Shown: piece by piece, positions 23,626 through 24,014 of the stretch
Layout of the letters: every line of letters starts with the position of its first letter
How positions within the stretch are numbered: the stretch's first letter is position 1
From: Syntrophaceae bacterium UBA2210
Lineage (GTDB): Bacteria; Desulfobacterota; Syntrophia; Syntrophales; UBA2210
Reading direction: 5' to 3'
Assembly (NCBI GenBank): GCA_002327865.1
Contig: DCUQ01000010.1
Coordinates: forward strand, 8,592 to 32,605
DNA: 24,014 bases
Translations under genes and position numbers: made by a program
The notes under the pieces: generated by a model
What the model was told of the DNA's origin: nothing
The model's database searches: none
What the model saw: the letters and a program-made list of their open reading frames with translations, nothing else

Positions 23626-23892
23626 GGCAGCCTCCCCGCATCGATTTTTGAAACATGCTTCATTTATCCGCGATTCGCGGCAACTCCGAAACGGAATATA
23701 TTCACTTACAATTTCAGCCTGCGATTTTCCTCTCAAAACGGTCCGACGACAGGCTTCTCTCTTTTTTGTAATTACTCAACCGTTCGGAACGGCACATAAA
23801 GACCCGGCGTTTGCGACACTGTGAATGCATATTCCGATATTGAATGTGTTGCGAACATAATGAAACGCGAGCCGTGAGGAAAATCTCTTGAC

Positions 23893-23922
23893 AACTGCCC
23901 GGACAAGTTACGGGAATCGAGG
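23893..23922. repeat. Degenerate palindromic repeat copy
   Basis: CCCGGACAAGTTACGGG followed by AATCGAGGG resembles the perfect palindrome at 5468-5487 (CCCCGCAAC, AA, GTTGCGGGG, then AATC). The stem is partly broken here. The match was made by eye and is diverged. Confidence 0.35.
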
Positions 23923-23967
23923 GCCGATTGAAACAACGAATGGGTACAACCGTTAAAATATCGTGAC

Positions 23968-24014
23968 TGAACTGAAAAGCGAGCGCATTCCCCGCTGCTT
24001 GCGGCGGGGGTAGC
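23968..24014 (+). repeat. Palindromic repeat with AGCGAGCG arm, cut by window end
   Basis: Read on the plus strand: TGAACTGAAAAGCGAGCG, then CATT, then a hairpin whose arms are CCCCGC and GCGGGG with TGCTTGCG at the tip, then GTAGC at the window end. It matches the minus-strand copy at 5521-5576 closely, so the two copies are inverted relative to each other. The second AGCGAGCG arm would fall just outside the window. Confidence 0.75.

Larger units (their letters stand above)
23626..24014. other. Gene-free end of the window
   Basis: These 389 bases hold no convincing gene. They contain the 5' region of the macro gene, two short perfect palindromes (CCGCG-ATT-CGCGG at 23669-23681 and CCGTTC-G-GAACGG at 23780-23792), and two members of the dispersed repeat family near the end. 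I could not identify a clear promoter for the macro gene. Confidence 0.6.

Noticed and set aside
23606..23824. A 72-codon plus-strand open frame near the window end
   Set aside because: It overlaps the start of the macro gene in antisense, and its composition looks random.
1..24014. CRISPR array or prophage
   Set aside because: No regularly spaced direct repeats were seen, and all long genes are cellular core genes without phage functions.

Overview
This window is a stretch of bacterial chromosome in which every recognisable gene lies on the minus strand, so genes are read from high to low coordinates. It suggests a Gram-negative bacterium, most likely of the Desulfobacterota (former Deltaproteobacteria). 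Supporting signs are the phosphatidylethanolamine pathway (pssA, psd), the MEP isoprenoid enzyme Dxr, the RseP site-2 protease, and the run M23 peptidase - secA - argJ - rpsB-tsf-pyrH-frr-uppS-cdsA-dxr-rseP-tsaB-psd-pssA-asd, which resembles gene order I remember from Geobacter-like genomes. Base composition looks even, near half G+C by eye. I see no prophage, insertion sequence or CRISPR array.

Layout in transcription order, high to low coordinates. (1) 23.1-24.0 kb: an untranslated end with palindromic repeats, then a macro-domain protein and a radical SAM protein in tandem. (2) 18.3-21.9 kb: a biotin carboxylase (pycA-like) from a TTGACA promoter, an intrinsic terminator, then a divergent carboxyltransferase/biotin-carrier subunit (pycB/oadA-like). 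Together they form a two-subunit biotin-dependent carboxylase whose acceptor is uncertain. (3) 14.6-18.2 kb: a membrane-anchored M23 peptidase from an extended -10 promoter, a strong terminator, then secA starting 11 nt after the terminator T-run. (4) argJ. (5) 10.2-13.2 kb: a translation/nucleotide operon rpsB-tsf-pyrH-frr with its own promoter, a structured 5' leader and a strong terminator. (6) 5.6-10.1 kb: envelope genes uppS-cdsA-dxr-rseP-tsaB, tightly packed. (7) psd-pssA from a good sigma70-type promoter, then asd after a structured 164-nt leader, then rsmD, coaD and an aspartate/aromatic-type aminotransferase. (8) A small two-helix membrane protein, then the 5' part of a tRNA-Gly gene cut by the window edge.

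The genes are mostly core functions: translation (S2, EF-Ts, RRF, TsaB, RsmD), secretion and envelope (SecA, UppS, CdsA, RseP, Psd, PssA, M23), isoprenoids (Dxr, UppS), amino acids (ArgJ, Asd, AspC), CoA (CoaD) and anaplerotic carboxylation (PycAB-like). Several starts had to be moved to fit Shine-Dalgarno sites and family N-termini (asd, tsaB, rpsB, argJ, secA, pycA, the radical SAM gene and the macro gene). tsf and pycB appear to start with TTG and pyrH with GTG.

The least ordinary items are a family of G+C-rich palindromic repeats at gene-block borders (about 0.3, 0.45, 5.5 and 23.9-24.0 kb), the carboxyltransferase with altered active-site motifs, terminators placed before secA and between the two carboxylase genes, and a hairpin in the rpsB leader. 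I found no clear novel multi-gene system; these are leads of moderate strength.
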